The notes: generated from the sequence alone by a model not told the origin. 64,000 nucleotides of DNA from Paenibacillus allorhizosphaerae (GCF_910594985.1 NZ_CAJVCE010000022.1:1-64000), one strand, 5' to 3'; positions 24,777-34,287 are shown, counted from the first letter of the stretch. Numbers and translations are program-made.

Positions 24777-26117
24777 TTATTTCTTTGCCGCTTTCGCTTC
24801 GTTCAGCGCCTTCATTGCTTTCTCTTCCTGCTCCCGCATCGCCGTGTTCATGTCCTTCTTGTTCAGAGCCATGTCTTCGGCCACAGCGTTCGAGTACGTG
24901 GTAATGAGGGCCGACCATTTGGAATAATCGGGCAGCGGCGCCGGAGCCACCTTGAAAATCGACTGCAAATTTTTCCCTTCATACACTTTGGAATTCTGCG
25001 CAAACATCGCCTTCAGCTTGGGATCCTTCAGCGGTGTGATGCGGCTGTTTTTGGTCAATTCCTCCTGCGCGCCGGGAGACAGCATCGTCAAGAGCACCCG
25101 ATAAGCAGCTTCCTTATTTTTGCTTGCTTTGCCGACGGTCAGCATATGAAAATCGACCGGATTGCCAATATTCGGGCGCTCTTTAAACACTGGATGCGCA
25201 ATGACGTCCCAATTGTACGCCGGCTTGCTCTTGGCGACGGTACCAGTCCACGAGGCGATCCAGTTGGGCAGCATGGCGATTTTTCCATTGTTGATATTGG
25301 TTTGCTGATACGTTTTGCCTTGAATCATGCCGGTAATTTCTAAAAAACTCTGCTCCAGGGAGTAGATCACCCGATGCTTATCCGACGTCAAAATAATTTT
25401 CTCGTCCGTGGCGTTGGCGCTGGATGCGCCGTATTGCTTAAGCAAATTTGGAACACTGGACGGCGATCCCCCTATGTACTGCACGCCGCCCTCCATGCGG
25501 GTCAATTTTTTGGACAGCTCCAGGTATTCGTCCCATGTTACAATATCCTTCGGATACGGGACGCCAAATTTATCGAATAAGTCCTTATTGTAGATCGTAG
25601 CGCCGTAATTCATCCCGAACGGCAGCCCGTAGATGGTCCCGCGGCCAAGCCCTTTCAGCGCGTCTACGATACTCGGTTCGATCAGATCGAGATTGATGTT
25701 GAAACGCTTAATCATCGCCGTCAGGTCCTCGGGATAATCCAGATCAAAGTAATCGGTCAACAACGTGTTGCTGACGGCAACCAGATCGGGCGGCGTTCCT
25801 CCGGCGACCAGCTTCTGAAAATCTTTTTCCTGGGTGAGCTTCAACGTAATATCTGGATATTTTGCCTTTACAGGCTTTGCAAAATAGTTTTCAAACTCTT
25901 CCGGGGTCATACCGGAGTTTCGGTCCTGTACGAGCAGCTCTACCGGACCGCCTGTATATTCGTCCGAAGCCGGAGCCTTCCCGTCTGTTACTGATCCAGC
26001 GGATCCGCTCTGATTGGAAACGCTTCCGGCACAACCTGAGAAAAAGAGGAGCCCTGCAATCATCGTAGGCAGTAGCGTCATTTTTATCCTTAGAACAGCC
26101 ATTGTTTTCATCTCCAT
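24777..26117 (-). CDS. Orphan extracellular solute-binding lipoprotein (sulfatase-associated subfamily)
   Basis: This 446-residue lipoprotein has the lipobox FFSGC (Cys29). It shares a distinctive pattern with the proteins at 32972, 45240, 53298 and 59644. This includes a first block ending PVKAKYPDITLKL, the hinge block YNKDLFDKFGVPYPKD followed by W-D-E, and the NWD segment. A C-terminal helix reads DMNTAMREQEEKAMKALNEA. Such family 1 binding proteins capture sugars for ABC import, but no permease is adjacent. It is 20 bases downstream of the AraC gene on the same strand, so the two form an operon. Substrate delivery to a permease encoded elsewhere is inferred. Confidence 0.85.
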   Translation of the reverse strand: MEMKTMAVLRIKMTLLPTMIAGLLFFSGCAGSVSNQSGSAGSVTDGKAPASDEYTGGPVELLVQDRNSGMTPEEFENYFAKPVKAKYPDITLKLTQEKDFQKLVAGGTPPDLVAVSNTLLTDYFDLDYPEDLTAMIKRFNINLDLIEPSIVDALKGLGRGTIYGLPFGMNYGATIYNKDLFDKFGVPYPKDIVTWDEYLELSKKLTRMEGGVQYIGGSPSSVPNLLKQYGASSANATDEKIILTSDKHRVIYSLEQSFLEITGMIQGKTYQQTNINNGKIAMLPNWIASWTGTVAKSKPAYNWDVIAHPVFKERPNIGNPVDFHMLTVGKASKNKEAAYRVLLTMLSPGAQEELTKNSRITPLKDPKLKAMFAQNSKVYEGKNLQSIFKVAPAPLPDYSKWSALITTYSNAVAEDMALNKKDMNTAMREQEEKAMKALNEAKAAKK

Positions 26118-26136
26118 TTCGGCGCAACCATCTGCA

Positions 26137-26994
26137 CTAATTACTCTCTTTTGCTTGATGCGTGAGTTTTTTGAACCGCTCCGGTGAAATCCCTTCCTGT
26201 TCCTTAAACAACCGGCTAAAATGGGAAAGATTCTTAAATCCTACCTCATAGCATACATCCGTTACCGAGCTTGCTTGTTCCAAGCTAAACAGCAGCTTGG
26301 CATGGTTGATCCGCCGACTGTGCAAAAAATCGATAATCGTCATTCCGGTCGCCTCGCGAAAAATCTTCGACAAGTATTGCTTGCTCAAATACACTTGCTT
26401 TTCCAGCCGATCAAGCGTAATTTCTTCCGCATAGCTGTGTTCGATAAAGGAAACGATTTTTCGCACGCTTCGCTCCCTCTCAGAAGCCTGGATGGCGGTT
26501 GACCCCAGCAAATGCTCGCACCGGCCGTAAATAAACATTAGCATGTCGTAAAACGCCATCAGAAATCGGCTGCTGCTGATGAGATCCTGTCGGACGTATA
26601 AGCGGTTCAGTCGCAGCAGCATGTCCTCGAACTCCGCTCTGTATTCATCGGTGAGCCGAATGCGGCAATGGATAAGCTGCTCGAAAGGAAGCAGGGGATT
26701 CAATCCGTGCAACTGCTTGTCAAAATAACGAATGATAGAAGGATCTAACTGGAACATCGAACGTACATACTCGTCGTCCGCATAAACCTTGGGGCCGTGC
26801 GGTGTCAAACCGTCCATGATGATCAGATCGCCGGGATGCAGCGAAATTCTCCGGTCCCCCAACCAAAAATCCCCTTTGCCGCTGTGAAGATAGAAAATTT
26901 CGTAAAGTGCGTGCGAGTGAAATGAAAATTTCTTTTTCTTTGGCCAGTTGTAGTAGTATTCGCCGAACAAACTATATGGAAGTGGCAGCTTCAA
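26137..26994 (-). CDS. AraC family regulator with cupin sensor domain
   Basis: The 285-residue protein has an N-terminal AraC_binding cupin (FHSHALYEIFYLHSGKGDFW and LHPGDLIIMDGLTPHG). The C-terminal double helix-turn-helix spans about 185-280 (ITLDRLEKQVYLSKQYLSKI, then CYEVGFKNLSHFSRLFKEQE). It probably senses a sugar and activates the downstream binding protein gene at 24777 and perhaps the sulfatase/GH76 genes facing the other way. The GGAGGGGG site upstream of the ATG supports the start. Confidence 0.9.
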   Translation of the reverse strand: MKLPLPYSLFGEYYYNWPKKKKFSFHSHALYEIFYLHSGKGDFWLGDRRISLHPGDLIIMDGLTPHGPKVYADDEYVRSMFQLDPSIIRYFDKQLHGLNPLLPFEQLIHCRIRLTDEYRAEFEDMLLRLNRLYVRQDLISSSRFLMAFYDMLMFIYGRCEHLLGSTAIQASERERSVRKIVSFIEHSYAEEITLDRLEKQVYLSKQYLSKIFREATGMTIIDFLHSRRINHAKLLFSLEQASSVTDVCYEVGFKNLSHFSRLFKEQEGISPERFKKLTHQAKESN

Positions 26995-27109
26995 TACATC
27001 CCCCTCCGTAAAGAAATAAAGATAAGCAGCATCAAATCCATCTTACCATACGATATGGAAGTTCACTTTGCTGTGATTAACAACATCTTTAAACGAATAA
27101 CTTAAAATT

Positions 27110-27166
27110 GTATCAAGCATAACGCATTTTGTTTCGTTGTGCGAAAGATGTATTTTTGCGCCGACA
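27110..27166. mobile_element. Right-end-type terminal array, family 3 (degraded)
   Basis: ACGCATTTTGTTTCG and GATGTATTTTTGCG are separated by a TGCGAAA-like spacer and end in the tip CCGACA (27161-27166). The layout matches the right-end array at 3481-3524. The boxes are degenerate, so this copy is old. Confidence 0.4.
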
Positions 27167-27183
27167 GAAACTACAACAACGAC

Positions 27184-27330
27184 TGTCGGGTGATAAGAAA
27201 CATGGTGACATTAGAAGTTGCATATTATGCGTCTTTTTCATTTTATGCCATAAAGTTCTTGTCAAAATTAGCTAACAACAACATTATGACACCCGATTTG
27301 ACATGAACATTATGACATTCCTTACGGATC
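27184..27330. mobile_element. Left-end-type terminal array, family 3 (degraded)
   Basis: The tip TGTCGGG is followed by a box-like TGATAAGAAACATGG, a spacer hairpin GCATATTATGC, the inverted box GCCATAAAGTTCTTGTCA (27257 region), and two boxes, AACAACATTATGACAC and TGACATGAACATTATGACAT. Order and orientation equal the family 2 array. A short CTAAAGGGCAG downstream at about 27390 also occurs after the arrays at 3680 and 40240. Confidence 0.5.
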
Positions 27331-27514
27331 GCTGCTACTGAATATGGATGACTATCGTAATCTCGGGCACGTCAGCTGCTGATTAAACTAAAGGGCAGTT
27401 TAACGCAACAAAACCATTGTCGAACACGAACAAAAGTCAAACTTCTGGATCTAGACTCTTGAGTAGTTTTTTTCAGATTTCTTCTAACGCTTAAAAGTGA
27501 TATAATTTTCTGAA

Positions 27515-27655
27515 ATGGTTTTCAAAGGAAAAAGGTGCATCCATCTGGAAGAATTGCTCCGCTTGTATTGTATCTGCACCAAGCAAAAAACAACATGCGA
27601 ATTTAATAAAGAACATATCTTCCCCGAGGGCATCGGGGGATCGGCATCATTATGA
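27515..27655 (+). pseudogene. HNH endonuclease-like N-terminal fragment
   Basis: A 46-residue frame reads RCIHLEEL and then CICTKQKTTCEFNKEHIFPE followed by GIGGS before a stop. The C-x-C/C-x-x-C start and the E-F-N-K-E-H-I-x-P-E-x-x-G-G block are the recognisable core of small HNH-type nucleases (HNH_5-like). The rest of the domain is missing. It lies just downstream of the family 3 terminal array and upstream of a truncated phosphoesterase, so both could be remnants of transposon cargo. Confidence 0.5.
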
Positions 27656-27740
27656 CAGCGTTGATCATCACTAGACGGACCACTTTCTTATCATCCGTTG
27701 GAAAGATTTCAAGCGAAATTTGAGTCAAGAGGGCATTCAA

Positions 27741-28064
27741 ATGAGATTAGGTTTATTGCACTTGAGCGATATTCACATGACCTTAGGGGATAATAGTGTT
27801 ATTTCAAAGTACCCCAATATTATACCGGCTATACAAGAGTATTTGTTTGAAGTAGATGCGGTATATGTGATCATTTCAGGTGATAGTGCTTACTCGGGAA
27901 ATGAAGGTGAATACGAAAAGGTAATAAACATGTTGAAGCATATCGAAAATCAAATTGTCGAATTAAAAAAATTTAAGCCGCGTTTCGTTGTTATTCCCGG
28001 AAACCATGATTGCGATTTTAAAGATACTTCCCTCTATGCTGTCCGTTTCGCGGCTCTTTGTTGA
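27741..28064 (+). pseudogene. Metallophosphoesterase, N-terminal domain only
   Basis: The 107-residue product has the first half of the calcineurin-like site: D-x-H in LHLSDIHM, GD in ISGDSAYSG and GNHD in VIPGNHDCDF. The catalytic domain normally continues for 150 residues or more with two further His motifs, absent here. After KDTS (about 28022-28030) the sequence turns into a sulfatase gene in another frame, so this is a rearrangement junction. The start is ATG 27741, with AGAGGG nine bases upstream. Full-length relatives often occur in defence or phage-related genes, but that role is inference only. Confidence 0.65.
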
Positions 28065-29212
28065 CAAGCCGGTATCCCCACAACTGCGTTTCCGGACACG
28101 AGGTTCAGCTGCCGTCAGGGCAGAAAACGATTGCTCATGTGTTCAACGAACACGGTTACAAGACCGCCTACATCGGGAAATGGCACCTAGACGGATTTCA
28201 TGAAAGGGAAGGGCGGGCCGCCAAGCACATCATTCCGCCGGAAAGGCGTGGAGGCTTCCAACATTGGATCGGGTACGAGAATAACAATAGCCAGTACGAT
28301 TGCTGGGTTCACGGTGACGAAGGGGATAACGCCTTCCATTATCGATTGCCTGGCTATGAAACGGACGAGCTGACCAATCTGCTGATTGATTATATTAAGC
28401 AGCAAGGGAAAGCAAAGAATCGGGGGGACGAGGCACCGTTTTTCGCCGTATTATCCGTTCAGCCTCCGCATGACCCATACATCGCGCCAGAGGAAATGAG
28501 AAAGCGCCACAATCCTGCCCGAATCGAGCTGAGGCCGAATGTTCCGAACATCCCAAGGATCATCGATCAGGCGAGAAAGGAGTTGTCCGGCTATTATGCC
28601 ATGATCGAGAATCTGGACTGGAACGTGGGCCGAATCCGCAAAGCGCTTGAAGCATGCGGATTGGACGGAGACACGCATCTGATCTTTTTTAGCGACCATG
28701 GAGATATGCACGGATCTCACGGACAGTTTCGGAAGACGATTCCTTTCGAGGAGTCGATCCGCATTCCGTTCATTATGGGTGGTGAACAGTTGTATCACGG
28801 CAGGGTCAGAGGCACGGATACAACACCGATCAATCATGTTGACATCGCGCCGACAACACTGGGTTTATGCGGTATCGAAAAGCCGACTTGGATGGAAGGT
28901 ACCGATTATTCCAGTCATCGGCTGAGGGGTAACCCGAAAGACAATGAGCCGGACTCCGCCTACATTCAAAACATTAATGCATTAGGAGAAGTGTGCCGGC
29001 CCTGGCGCGGAATCGTAACGAAGGACGGCTGGAAATACGTATGCTACGAAGGCGCAGAGTGGATGCTATATAATTTACAAGAGGATCCTTACGAACAAGT
29101 GAACCTTATCAATTTTCGATCCCATCAGCGTAAATGCAAGGAGCTGAATGAGCGATTGCGGGAATGGATTAAGACAACCGCTGACAGTTTTACCTTACCT
29201 GAATATCACTAA
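28028..29212 (+). pseudogene. Type I sulfatase lacking its N-terminus
   Basis: The frame opens at about 28022 and encodes PLCCPFRGSLLTSRYPHN at once, the Cys-type sulfatase signature (C-x-P-x-R), then AYIGKWHLDG, SDHGDMHGSHG and a complete C-terminus. The first 50 or so residues, carrying the metal-binding Asp pair, are missing and replaced by the phosphoesterase fragment. The only in-frame start-like codons lie within or after the signature (TTG 28058). The protein is therefore probably inactive unless expressed as a fusion. Sequence is otherwise intact to residue 384, so the loss may be recent. It is followed 39 bases later by a GH76 gene, the original operon partner. Confidence 0.75.
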
Positions 29213-29251
29213 AGCAGCAGAAATTACAAACTTGGTAAAGGCGTGAGAATT

Positions 29252-30355
29252 GTGAAGGAAGAAACGCTATATTTGTGGCAAAGCCGCGCGCAGGAGGCAC
29301 AGCACACGTTTGACTCCTGCTTCTGGAATGCCGACATTCGCATGTATAACATTGAATCTCCTTGTCCGGACGGGGAATGCAATACGATATTTCATTATTG
29401 GTGGATGGCGCACGCGGTTGAGAATTTGACCGACGCTTATCTGCGAACGCAAGAGCCGCTGTTCAAGAGCAGATTGGCACAAATATATGACGGTCTACTC
29501 GAGAGGAATGGCGGAGTGTGGCCGAACGAGCTGTACGACGATATGGAGTGGATGGCCATCGCCTGGCTTCGCGCCTATCATGCCACTCGGGAGGAGCGTT
29601 ATTTACACGCTGCTCTTACGCTATGGGATGATATTCAGACAGGCTGGAACGACCATATGGGTGGAGGCATCGCTTGGCGGAAGCAGCAGCTGGATTATAA
29701 GAATACTCCAGCCAACGCACCGGCCGTCATTCTCGCTGCCCGTCTGTATCAGGCATTCGGCCGGGATGCGGATCTGGAATGGGCCGTCAAGGTTTATGAT
29801 TGGCAGACGCGCCACCTGGTCGATCCAGACACCGGCTTCGTCTGGGATGGCATCAACCGGACCGGGGATGGCAAGATTGACATGAATTGGAAATTCACTT
29901 ACTGCCAGGGTGTCTATATAGGGGCAGCTCTGGAGTTGTATCGCATCACTGGAGATCAAGCCTATCTTCGGCAAGCGGTCCGAACAGCCCATGCCGCAAT
30001 AGCGCAATTGGTCGATCCGGTTTCAGGTATGCTTCCTCTCGAAGGGCCAGGCGACGGAGCCTTATTTAAGGGCATCTTCGTCAGATATTTGACCGATCTA
30101 TTGACGGAGCTGAAGCTTTCTCCGGATAAAGCCGAACCGACGGACCGAAGCACGTTGGTGGGCTCGCTTCTGCGGAACGCAAACTCGCTATGGGAGAATG
30201 CGAGAAGAGAGCAGATGCCGCTATTCGGCAACAGTTGGGCGCGGATTGCGGAAGGAAAGATCCAGCTAAGCGCACAACTAAGCGGGGTTCATCTACTTGA
30301 AATGATGGCTGTACTGGAGACACTATATGTTCTCGAGAAATCGGAGCGAAGCTAG
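29252..30355 (+). CDS. GH76 family glycoside hydrolase (alpha-1,6-mannanase family), cytoplasmic
   Basis: This protein of about 367 residues has an (alpha/alpha)6-type pattern. The GH76 catalytic Asp pair is in NELYDDMEW (about residues 96-97), preceded by FHYWWMAH and followed by GGGIAWRK. GH76 enzymes cleave alpha-1,6-mannosidic bonds, as in fungal cell wall mannan. There is no signal peptide or lipobox, so it probably acts on imported oligosaccharides. The start is GTG 29252, about ten bases after AAAGG; GTG 29243 is too close to that site. It lies 39 bases after the truncated sulfatase, which suggests the two were co-transcribed. A second GH76 gene with a lipoprotein signal is at 34288. 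Confidence 0.85.
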   Translation: MKEETLYLWQSRAQEAQHTFDSCFWNADIRMYNIESPCPDGECNTIFHYWWMAHAVENLTDAYLRTQEPLFKSRLAQIYDGLLERNGGVWPNELYDDMEWMAIAWLRAYHATREERYLHAALTLWDDIQTGWNDHMGGGIAWRKQQLDYKNTPANAPAVILAARLYQAFGRDADLEWAVKVYDWQTRHLVDPDTGFVWDGINRTGDGKIDMNWKFTYCQGVYIGAALELYRITGDQAYLRQAVRTAHAAIAQLVDPVSGMLPLEGPGDGALFKGIFVRYLTDLLTELKLSPDKAEPTDRSTLVGSLLRNANSLWENARREQMPLFGNSWARIAEGKIQLSAQLSGVHLLEMMAVLETLYVLEKSERS

Positions 30356-30456
30356 AGGGTATGACTTGGGAGAATGCGATCTTGCCAAACAAGTCTCCAC
30401 ACGGCGGACGCTATACAATATAGAGGATTGGCGAACTGGAGGAGCTGTACAGCAAG

Positions 30457-30484
30457 ATACCCCGACACCTGGTGTGCGGGGTAT
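30457..30484. terminator. Convergent terminator between GH76 and AraC genes
   Basis: ATACCCCG (30457-30464) pairs with CGGGGTAT (30477-30484), followed by GTTTTTT. It serves the plus-strand GH76 gene and lies just beyond the end of the minus-strand AraC gene. Confidence 0.75.
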
Positions 30485-30501
30485 GTTTTTTGCTGCTTCA
30501 T

Positions 30502-31401
30502 TCATCTTTCCACGCTCTCCCTGTACTCGGTCGGTGTCAGCTTGACCACTTCCCGGAACATTTCGTGAAAATAACCGGTATCGGCAAATCCGACCTCCTC
30601 GGCAATTTTTTTGACGGTCCAATCGGTGGAGTTGAGCAGCACTTTGGCGTTCTCGATGCGGTGATGGCGGAGCTTTTCCGAGAAGGTCATTCCATAATAC
30701 TGGATCAGGATGCGGTTTAATTGCCGGATGCTGACTCCGATGCGGCTGGCCAGCGTCTTGTGAGACTTGGAGGCTGCGGGATTAAGCCGGAAAAAATCGT
30801 CCACGATATCCCTTCGCCGGTCATTGACGATTTTTTTCGGCAGCGAGTAGTTCGGTTCAGCGTCGCCGGTTATGCAGCGCGCCGCCTTCGCGACAATTTG
30901 CGATATCAGGTTTTGTACAACCGAATAGCACCCGATTCGCGGGTTATTGAGCTCAAGCATGATTTGCTTGCACAATTCTGCGATGTTCTCTGTATCGTCG
31001 CCGAACCAGAACGGATTGCAGGTGAATATATGGAATAGCTGATCAACTTCGCTTTGAATGAAATAGCTCGTTTTTCTGCTCTTGCGGGTTAGCTGCTTCA
31101 ACTCAATATTAATGCAAAATTCGCTCATCGGCTCATCAGGGTTCGTCTTCTGCTGATGGAATACTTCCGGCCCGGTAATATAAAAACAGCCCGGCGTTAT
31201 GTCGTACGTCCTTTTTCCGACTTGTAAAGTGCCTTTGCCGAAAGGGATAAAGTGAAGCTCTAAGCTGCTGTGGGAATGATTTTTTACACTCCAGGTAGGT
31301 GTAGGGGGCTGATAAGTGATGTACAGCACATTGATGATCAAATTGCCCAACTGAAATTTGAGATCAAGGTCATCCTTATACTCGATTCTTTCCGTAAACA
31401 T
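30502..31401 (-). CDS. AraC family regulator with cupin sensor domain
   Basis: The 299-residue protein has an N-terminal cupin-like domain (NHSHSSLELHFIPFGKGTLQ, YFITGPEVFHQQ). The C-terminal helix-turn-helix pair spans 200-295, with LASRIGVSIRQLNRIL and IAEEVGFADTGYFHEMFREV. It is divergent from the sulfatase at 31617, with 215 bases between, the usual arrangement for a regulator and its target operon. It probably activates the sulfatase-binding protein-GH76-sulfatase-sulfatase-GH125 run (31617-39646) in response to a mannan-derived sugar; that is inference from position. Confidence 0.9.
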   Translation of the reverse strand: MFTERIEYKDDLDLKFQLGNLIINVLYITYQPPTPTWSVKNHSHSSLELHFIPFGKGTLQVGKRTYDITPGCFYITGPEVFHQQKTNPDEPMSEFCINIELKQLTRKSRKTSYFIQSEVDQLFHIFTCNPFWFGDDTENIAELCKQIMLELNNPRIGCYSVVQNLISQIVAKAARCITGDAEPNYSLPKKIVNDRRRDIVDDFFRLNPAASKSHKTLASRIGVSIRQLNRILIQYYGMTFSEKLRHHRIENAKVLLNSTDWTVKKIAEEVGFADTGYFHEMFREVVKLTPTEYRESVER

Positions 31402-31616
31402 TCGCTGATCCCACCGTCCGTATATATTGAAAGCTGCCTACCTCTATATTACAACATTAAGGAACAGTCAACAAATACGTCATGTTTCGGAAATAATGTC
31501 TTTCCTGACCATTGGATACAATATTGAAAGCGGTAAAATAGAGTCATAGGCACGAAGAGTACTGTTGCCGACAGCAATCTCAGCTTAATCTATCAAAATA
31601 ACAGGGATGTGATCGT

Positions 31617-32918
31617 ATGGCTGAAAGCCGCAAACCGAACATCTTATGGATTTTCTCCGACCAGCACCGTGCTCATGCACTAAGCTGCTACGGAGACGAG
31701 AACATTCATACTCCGAATCTGGACCGTTTGGCAGGAGAAGGCATACGTTTTACCCGGGCTTATTCGAACACACCATTATGCGCACCGTTTCGGGCGACGC
31801 TGTATACCGGCAAATACGCTACAACCCATGGAGTCGTCTCGCTGCACATCCCGCTGCAGCCGGGGCAGCTTACACTGCCGGAAGTGCTGCAGGCAAACGG
31901 CTACCATACGTCCCATATGGGCAAGTGGCATTTAGCAGGAGGTGCGGCGTCGAGCGCCTTTGTTTCACCCTTTTTCCGGCCCGGCTGGAACAACTGGTGC
32001 GGCTGGGAAAACTCGAACCGGCCGTGGGAGACGCAATATACCGAAGGGGACACCCCGCTTCCACTTAAGACGCTGCCCGGCTACCAGACCGATGGCTTGA
32101 CCGGTTTGACGGTGGAATGGATTCACAAGCAGCCGGCGGATCGACCTTGGTTCCATGTCGTCTCCATTGAACCGCCGCATCCGCCTAATTCCGCACCGGA
32201 GAAGTATGAGGCGATGTTCCGCGACAAGCCGCTCAAGCTGCGGCCGAACGTCCCGGAGGAGCATCCGAAGCGCGACAAATATATCGCCGATTTACGCCGT
32301 TATTACGCCCAAATCGCTAATCTAGACGACAATGTCGGACGTATCCTGGAAGCGCTTGAGGAGACAGGGCAGCTGGAGGATACGATTGTTTTCTACTTCT
32401 CCGACCACGGAGATCTGATGGGCAGTCACGGCATGACAGGCAAAAGCCGCCCCGAGGAGGAATCGGTCAACATCCCGCTTATCATCCGTTATCCGAAGCG
32501 GGTACCGCAGGGCAAGATATCTCACGGTTATATAAGCGGGGTAGACATCATGCCGACCTTGCTCGGGATGATCGGAGGGGATATTCCGGACGATGTGGAA
32601 GGTACCGACCTGAGCGGTACCGTATACGGCCATCAGGAGGAAGGTGCGGACGAGGTTCTTCTCCAGTATGAGCGTACATTTTTTAAGAAGTCACCGGAGA
32701 GTTCGTTTCGCTCCATTCTGACGGAGGATTGGTCGTACACTTGCTTCTTGACGCAAGGCCCCGCACAGCTGTTTCATTTGGGGGAAGACCCTTATCAGCT
32801 GCACAACCTGATTACGGATGACTCGTATGCCCATGTCAGAGATAAGCTTCACACGAAATTGGCAAATAAGCTTCAGGCGCACAACGACGATTTTTTACAG
32901 AGAACCAGTTGGGCTTGA
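31617..32918 (+). CDS. Sulfatase (type I, Cys-type), cytoplasmic
   Basis: The 433-residue arylsulfatase-fold protein has a metal site start at FSDQHRAH, the formylglycine signature CAPFR with the modifiable Cys55 (NTPLCAPFRATLYTGKY), then HMGKWHL and SDHGDLMGSHG. It removes sulfate esters from sugars after Cys is oxidised to formylglycine by a maturase not encoded in this window. There is no signal peptide, so desulfation of imported sulfated oligosaccharides is likely. It is the first gene of a six-gene same-strand run ending at 39646, and it is followed by an orphan binding protein. Confidence 0.92.
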   Translation: MAESRKPNILWIFSDQHRAHALSCYGDENIHTPNLDRLAGEGIRFTRAYSNTPLCAPFRATLYTGKYATTHGVVSLHIPLQPGQLTLPEVLQANGYHTSHMGKWHLAGGAASSAFVSPFFRPGWNNWCGWENSNRPWETQYTEGDTPLPLKTLPGYQTDGLTGLTVEWIHKQPADRPWFHVVSIEPPHPPNSAPEKYEAMFRDKPLKLRPNVPEEHPKRDKYIADLRRYYAQIANLDDNVGRILEALEETGQLEDTIVFYFSDHGDLMGSHGMTGKSRPEEESVNIPLIIRYPKRVPQGKISHGYISGVDIMPTLLGMIGGDIPDDVEGTDLSGTVYGHQEEGADEVLLQYERTFFKKSPESSFRSILTEDWSYTCFLTQGPAQLFHLGEDPYQLHNLITDDSYAHVRDKLHTKLANKLQAHNDDFLQRTSWA

Positions 32919-32971
32919 GAAACCGCCGATCAATAGGGAAAACCATACTAGGGGGAAGGGATGATTTCAAG

Positions 32972-34270
32972 ATGAACAAAAAGTTAAGGTATGCAGCTGC
33001 TATTATGGCCGCTATTGTCGTCACATCGGGCTGCGCGAAAGATTCGAAGCAAAGCGGCGACTCACAAAAGGGCGCCGCGGAAAAGAACGAACCGGTCACA
33101 CTCACGCTCTATCAGCATAGCGCCAAGCTGTCGGATGAGGAATTCAAGCAGCTGGTCGCCGACCCTGTTAAGGCAAAATATCCTCATATCACGATGCAGT
33201 TAATTAGACAGGGACCTAACAACAACCCGCAAAACCTCATCACCGCCGGGCAGTTTCCGGATATGATGTTCGCAGCTCCTAGTGCGCTCAAGGAATACGA
33301 AAAGCTGCAAATCGTAGAAGATTTGAATCCGTTCGTCAAGAAAAACAGCTTCGATCTGAAAAAGTTTGATCCGCACTCGTTCTCGACTGTCAACAACATT
33401 TGTGGGAAAGACAGGCTGTGTGCGCTGCCGTTTTCTGCTAATCCCGGCGCATTATTTTTCAACAAAGATATTTTCAACAAATTCGGTGCTCCGTACCCGA
33501 AGGACGGGATGACATGGGACGATGCGATCGAGGTGGCGAAGAAGGTGTCGCGCCAATCCGACGGCGTTCAATATATCGGCCTAAATACGGGACAGATCGA
33601 ATGGATCACGACACAGCTGTCCACACCGAGAATCGATCCCAAGACTAACTTGGCCAATTTCCTGCATGACGATTTTAGGCTGACCTTGCAAAAGTATAAG
33701 GATATCCAGGATATTCCTGGGAACAGGCGGGCGAGCAGCGCCATCAACAACTTCTTCAAAGACAGGGATACGGCCATGCTGACTTATTTGATCGGCGGCA
33801 CGATTGGACCGTTGGTTGAGATGAGCTTGAAAGGCGACGTCTTCGACTGGGACATGGTTTCCATCCCAACCTTCAAGGAAGCGCCGAAAAAGTCGTATCA
33901 GAGCGACTATCACCTTCTCGTCATGTCATCGACCAGCAAGCACAAAGAGGAAGTGTTTAAGGTCATGCAGCTGCTGACGGATACGGCATCCCAGACGAAC
34001 GTATCGAAGTATGCACGGGTTACGTCGCTGCAAGACACGAAGATCAAGGAGGTATTCGGTGAGGCGATACCGGCTTTGAAAGGGAAAAACATTAAGGCGC
34101 TGACGGTTAACGAAGTGGCCGATGTCGCTTATCATGAGTATGACAGTGTCGTCGGCCCAATCCTGGTCGATGCGATCCGAAAGATCGGAGAAGGCAGCAA
34201 AGATATAAACACGGCGCTGCGAGACGCGCAGGAAGCGGCGAATAAGGCGATCCAGGAAGCGAAGAAGTAG
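32972..34270 (+). CDS. Orphan extracellular solute-binding lipoprotein
   Basis: The protein is 432 residues from ATG 32972 (MNKKLRYAAAIMA), with lipobox VVTSGC and a GGGGGAAGGG site about 11 bases upstream. The 21 residues upstream in the open frame overlap the previous gene and are not signal-like. It shares with its paralogues the blocks DPVKAKYPHITMQL, FNKDIFNKFGAPYPKDGMTW and DWDMVSIPTFKE, and the C-terminal DINTALRDAQEAANKA. It lies between a sulfatase and a GH76 gene. It probably binds a mannan- or sulfate-sugar ligand; the cognate permease is not here. Confidence 0.9.
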   Translation: MNKKLRYAAAIMAAIVVTSGCAKDSKQSGDSQKGAAEKNEPVTLTLYQHSAKLSDEEFKQLVADPVKAKYPHITMQLIRQGPNNNPQNLITAGQFPDMMFAAPSALKEYEKLQIVEDLNPFVKKNSFDLKKFDPHSFSTVNNICGKDRLCALPFSANPGALFFNKDIFNKFGAPYPKDGMTWDDAIEVAKKVSRQSDGVQYIGLNTGQIEWITTQLSTPRIDPKTNLANFLHDDFRLTLQKYKDIQDIPGNRRASSAINNFFKDRDTAMLTYLIGGTIGPLVEMSLKGDVFDWDMVSIPTFKEAPKKSYQSDYHLLVMSSTSKHKEEVFKVMQLLTDTASQTNVSKYARVTSLQDTKIKEVFGEAIPALKGKNIKALTVNEVADVAYHEYDSVVGPILVDAIRKIGEGSKDINTALRDAQEAANKAIQEAKK

Positions 34271-34287
34271 ATCAGGGGGGACCTGCG

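Noticed and set aside
28058-29212. Complete sulfatase starting at TTG 28058
   Set aside because: The signature CCPFR precedes that codon in the same frame and the N-terminal metal ligands are absent, so it is called truncated.
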